DNA of 14,220 nucleotides, from assembly GCA_030705665.1 (NCBI GenBank), contig JAUZQA010000032.1, positions 1-14,220 of the forward strand. Direction: 5' to 3'. A program made the translations under genes and the position numbers. The stretch is from Bacillota bacterium. Lineage in GTDB: Bacteria > Bacillota > Bacilli > Bacillales_B > DSM-18226. Each line of letters begins with the position of its first letter. Within the stretch, counting starts at the first letter, position 1. Below the pieces are notes generated by a model. That model made no database searches. It was not told where the DNA came from and was given only the letters and a program-made list of their open reading frames with translations. Positions 13,165 through 14,220 of this stretch are shown here, one piece after another.

Positions 13165-14220
13165 TTGCAACTTCAAGTATTAAATAGTCCCTTTAATCAG
13201 GAGCAGGTAGAGCTCCTAAATCGTCTACTGCCAACATTAACTGAATCACAAAAAATTTGGCTAAACGGTTATCTGACAGCATGTCAGTCCGTTTCTGGCA
13301 CAGCGGCTTCAGGAACATTAACTGAAGTACTTCCAGCAGGAAGTGCCAAGCAGACAGTTTCCAAAGACGTGACCATCCTTTTTGGATCACAATCAGGTAA
13401 CGCTGCGGGTCTAGCGAAAAAGACTGCAAAAGCACTTGAAAACAAAGGGTTTAAAGTAACTGTATCGTCTATGAGTGATTTTAAACCAAACAATTTAAAG
13501 AAACTTCAAAACCTGCTTGTGATTGCAAGTACGCATGGTGAAGGTGAACCGCCTGATAATGCAATTTCTTTCCATGAATTTCTCCATGGTAAGCGGGCGC
13601 CAAAGCTTGAAGGACTGAACTTCTCTGTTTTGGCTCTTGGTGACAGCTCATATGAATTTTTCTGCAAGACTGGAAAAGATTTTGATCAGCGGCTGGAAGA
13701 ACTTGGTGGAACAAGGCTTTATCCTCGCTTTGATTGTGACGTTGATTTTGAAGAGCCGGCTGCAGAATGGCTTGAAGGCGTAATAGGAAGTCTTAGTGAA
13801 ACCGAAGGAGGCATCGATGTTCCTTCTGGAACGGTTCCTGCAATATCGGCAGAAACGGAATACAGCCGTACAAATCCGTTCAGAGCTGAAGTACTGGAGA
13901 ATATTAATTTAAACGGCCGAGGTTCCAATAAGGAGACACGCCATCTTGAAATTTCCCTCGAAGGCTCTGGCCTTACTTATAAGCCGGGTGACGCCCTTGG
14001 TATTTATCCGGAAAACGATTCAGTTCTGGTCGATTCCTTACTGAAGGAATTGCAATGGAATCATGATGAAACGGTAACAGTTAATAAACAAGGGGATGTC
14101 CTTTCTCTTAAAGAAGCACTAATTTCCTACTTTGAAATTACCGTACTTACAAAACCGCTTCTTGAAAAAATAGGTCAAATTGCTTCAAGCACAGAATTAA
14201 AGGAACTTCTCAAACCTGGA
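13165..14220 (+). CDS. cysJ: Sulfite reductase (NADPH) flavoprotein alpha subunit, N-terminal part
   Basis: First 352 residues of CysJ, cut by the window edge with the frame still open. It passes electrons from NADPH via FAD and FMN to the CysI hemoprotein for reduction of sulfite to sulfide. After an N-terminal stretch (MQLQVLNSPFNQEQVELLNRLLPTLTES begins it), the flavodoxin-like FMN domain covers about residues 68-205: FGSQSGNA, STHGEGEPPDN, LALGDSSYEFF. The FAD-binding domain begins near residue 233 (YSRTNPFRAEVLENINLNGRG, then YKPGDALGIYPEN). The start is TTG 13165, six bases after GAGGTGG (13152-13158), giving the same N-terminus as I recall for the B. subtilis protein. It is transcribed divergently from the CysL-like gene, and cysI is expected just outside the window. 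Confidence 0.95.
   Translation, partial: MQLQVLNSPFNQEQVELLNRLLPTLTESQKIWLNGYLTACQSVSGTAASGTLTEVLPAGSAKQTVSKDVTILFGSQSGNAAGLAKKTAKALENKGFKVTVSSMSDFKPNNLKKLQNLLVIASTHGEGEPPDNAISFHEFLHGKRAPKLEGLNFSVLALGDSSYEFFCKTGKDFDQRLEELGGTRLYPRFDCDVDFEEPAAEWLEGVIGSLSETEGGIDVPSGTVPAISAETEYSRTNPFRAEVLENINLNGRGSNKETRHLEISLEGSGLTYKPGDALGIYPENDSVLVDSLLKELQWNHDETVTVNKQGDVLSLKEALISYFEITVLTKPLLEKIGQIASSTELKELLKPG

Noticed and set aside
13193..13928. Several minus-strand open frames opposite cysJ
   Set aside because: They are antisense to a clear cysJ reading frame, show no family features and no ribosome binding sites that stand out.

Overview
The window looks like chromosomal DNA of a low-GC Gram-positive bacterium of the Bacillaceae. 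Its CysJ and CysL-like proteins read very much like those of Bacillus subtilis, ribosome binding sites are strong and purine-rich, TTG starts occur, terminators are rho-independent hairpins with T-runs, and two CcpA-type cre sequences are present. No IS element, tRNA, rRNA, CRISPR array or phage gene was seen.

Layout: (1) 1-157, tail of an unidentified gene and its terminator. (2) 226-3165, a unit starting with an IclR-type regulator, then acylating acetaldehyde dehydrogenase and 4-hydroxy-2-oxovalerate aldolase, closed by a terminator. (3) 3200-5108, a large regulator with a phenol-sensing XylR_N/V4R-type N-terminus joined to a PucR-type C-terminus, with its own terminator. (4) 5109-11658, a regulatory region (perfect cre, a long inverted repeat, a decamer present three times) followed by a flavin-dependent hydroxylase of the acyl-CoA dehydrogenase fold, flavin reductase, FAD synthetase-like protein, class III extradiol dioxygenase, C-C bond hydrolase and an MFS transporter, closed by a strong terminator. 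(5) 11672-11938, a 56-residue unknown protein behind a cre-overlapped promoter. (6) 11980-14220, a divergent pair: CysL-like LysR regulator and the start of cysJ (sulfite reductase flavoprotein), which is housekeeping sulfur assimilation and probably marks the edge of the catabolic island.

The genes form most of a meta-cleavage route for a phenolic compound. The hydroxylase and reductase would make a catechol, the extradiol enzyme would open the ring, and the hydrolase would split the product into a carboxylic acid and 2-hydroxypenta-2,4-dienoate. After hydration, the aldolase and dehydrogenase would give pyruvate and acetyl-CoA. The hydratase (MhpD/BphH type) is not in the window. The substrate cannot be read from sequence. 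The set MhpB/MhpC/MhpE/MhpF-like suggests a side-chain-bearing phenol such as a hydroxyphenyl-alkanoate, but that is inference.

The most unusual points are the sensor-PucR regulator, which keeps the zinc ligands and apparent phenol-pocket residues of MopR/DmpR without a sigma-54 ATPase domain; the cre plus inverted-repeat promoter; and an FAD synthetase with an eroded riboflavin kinase half placed inside the hydroxylase operon.
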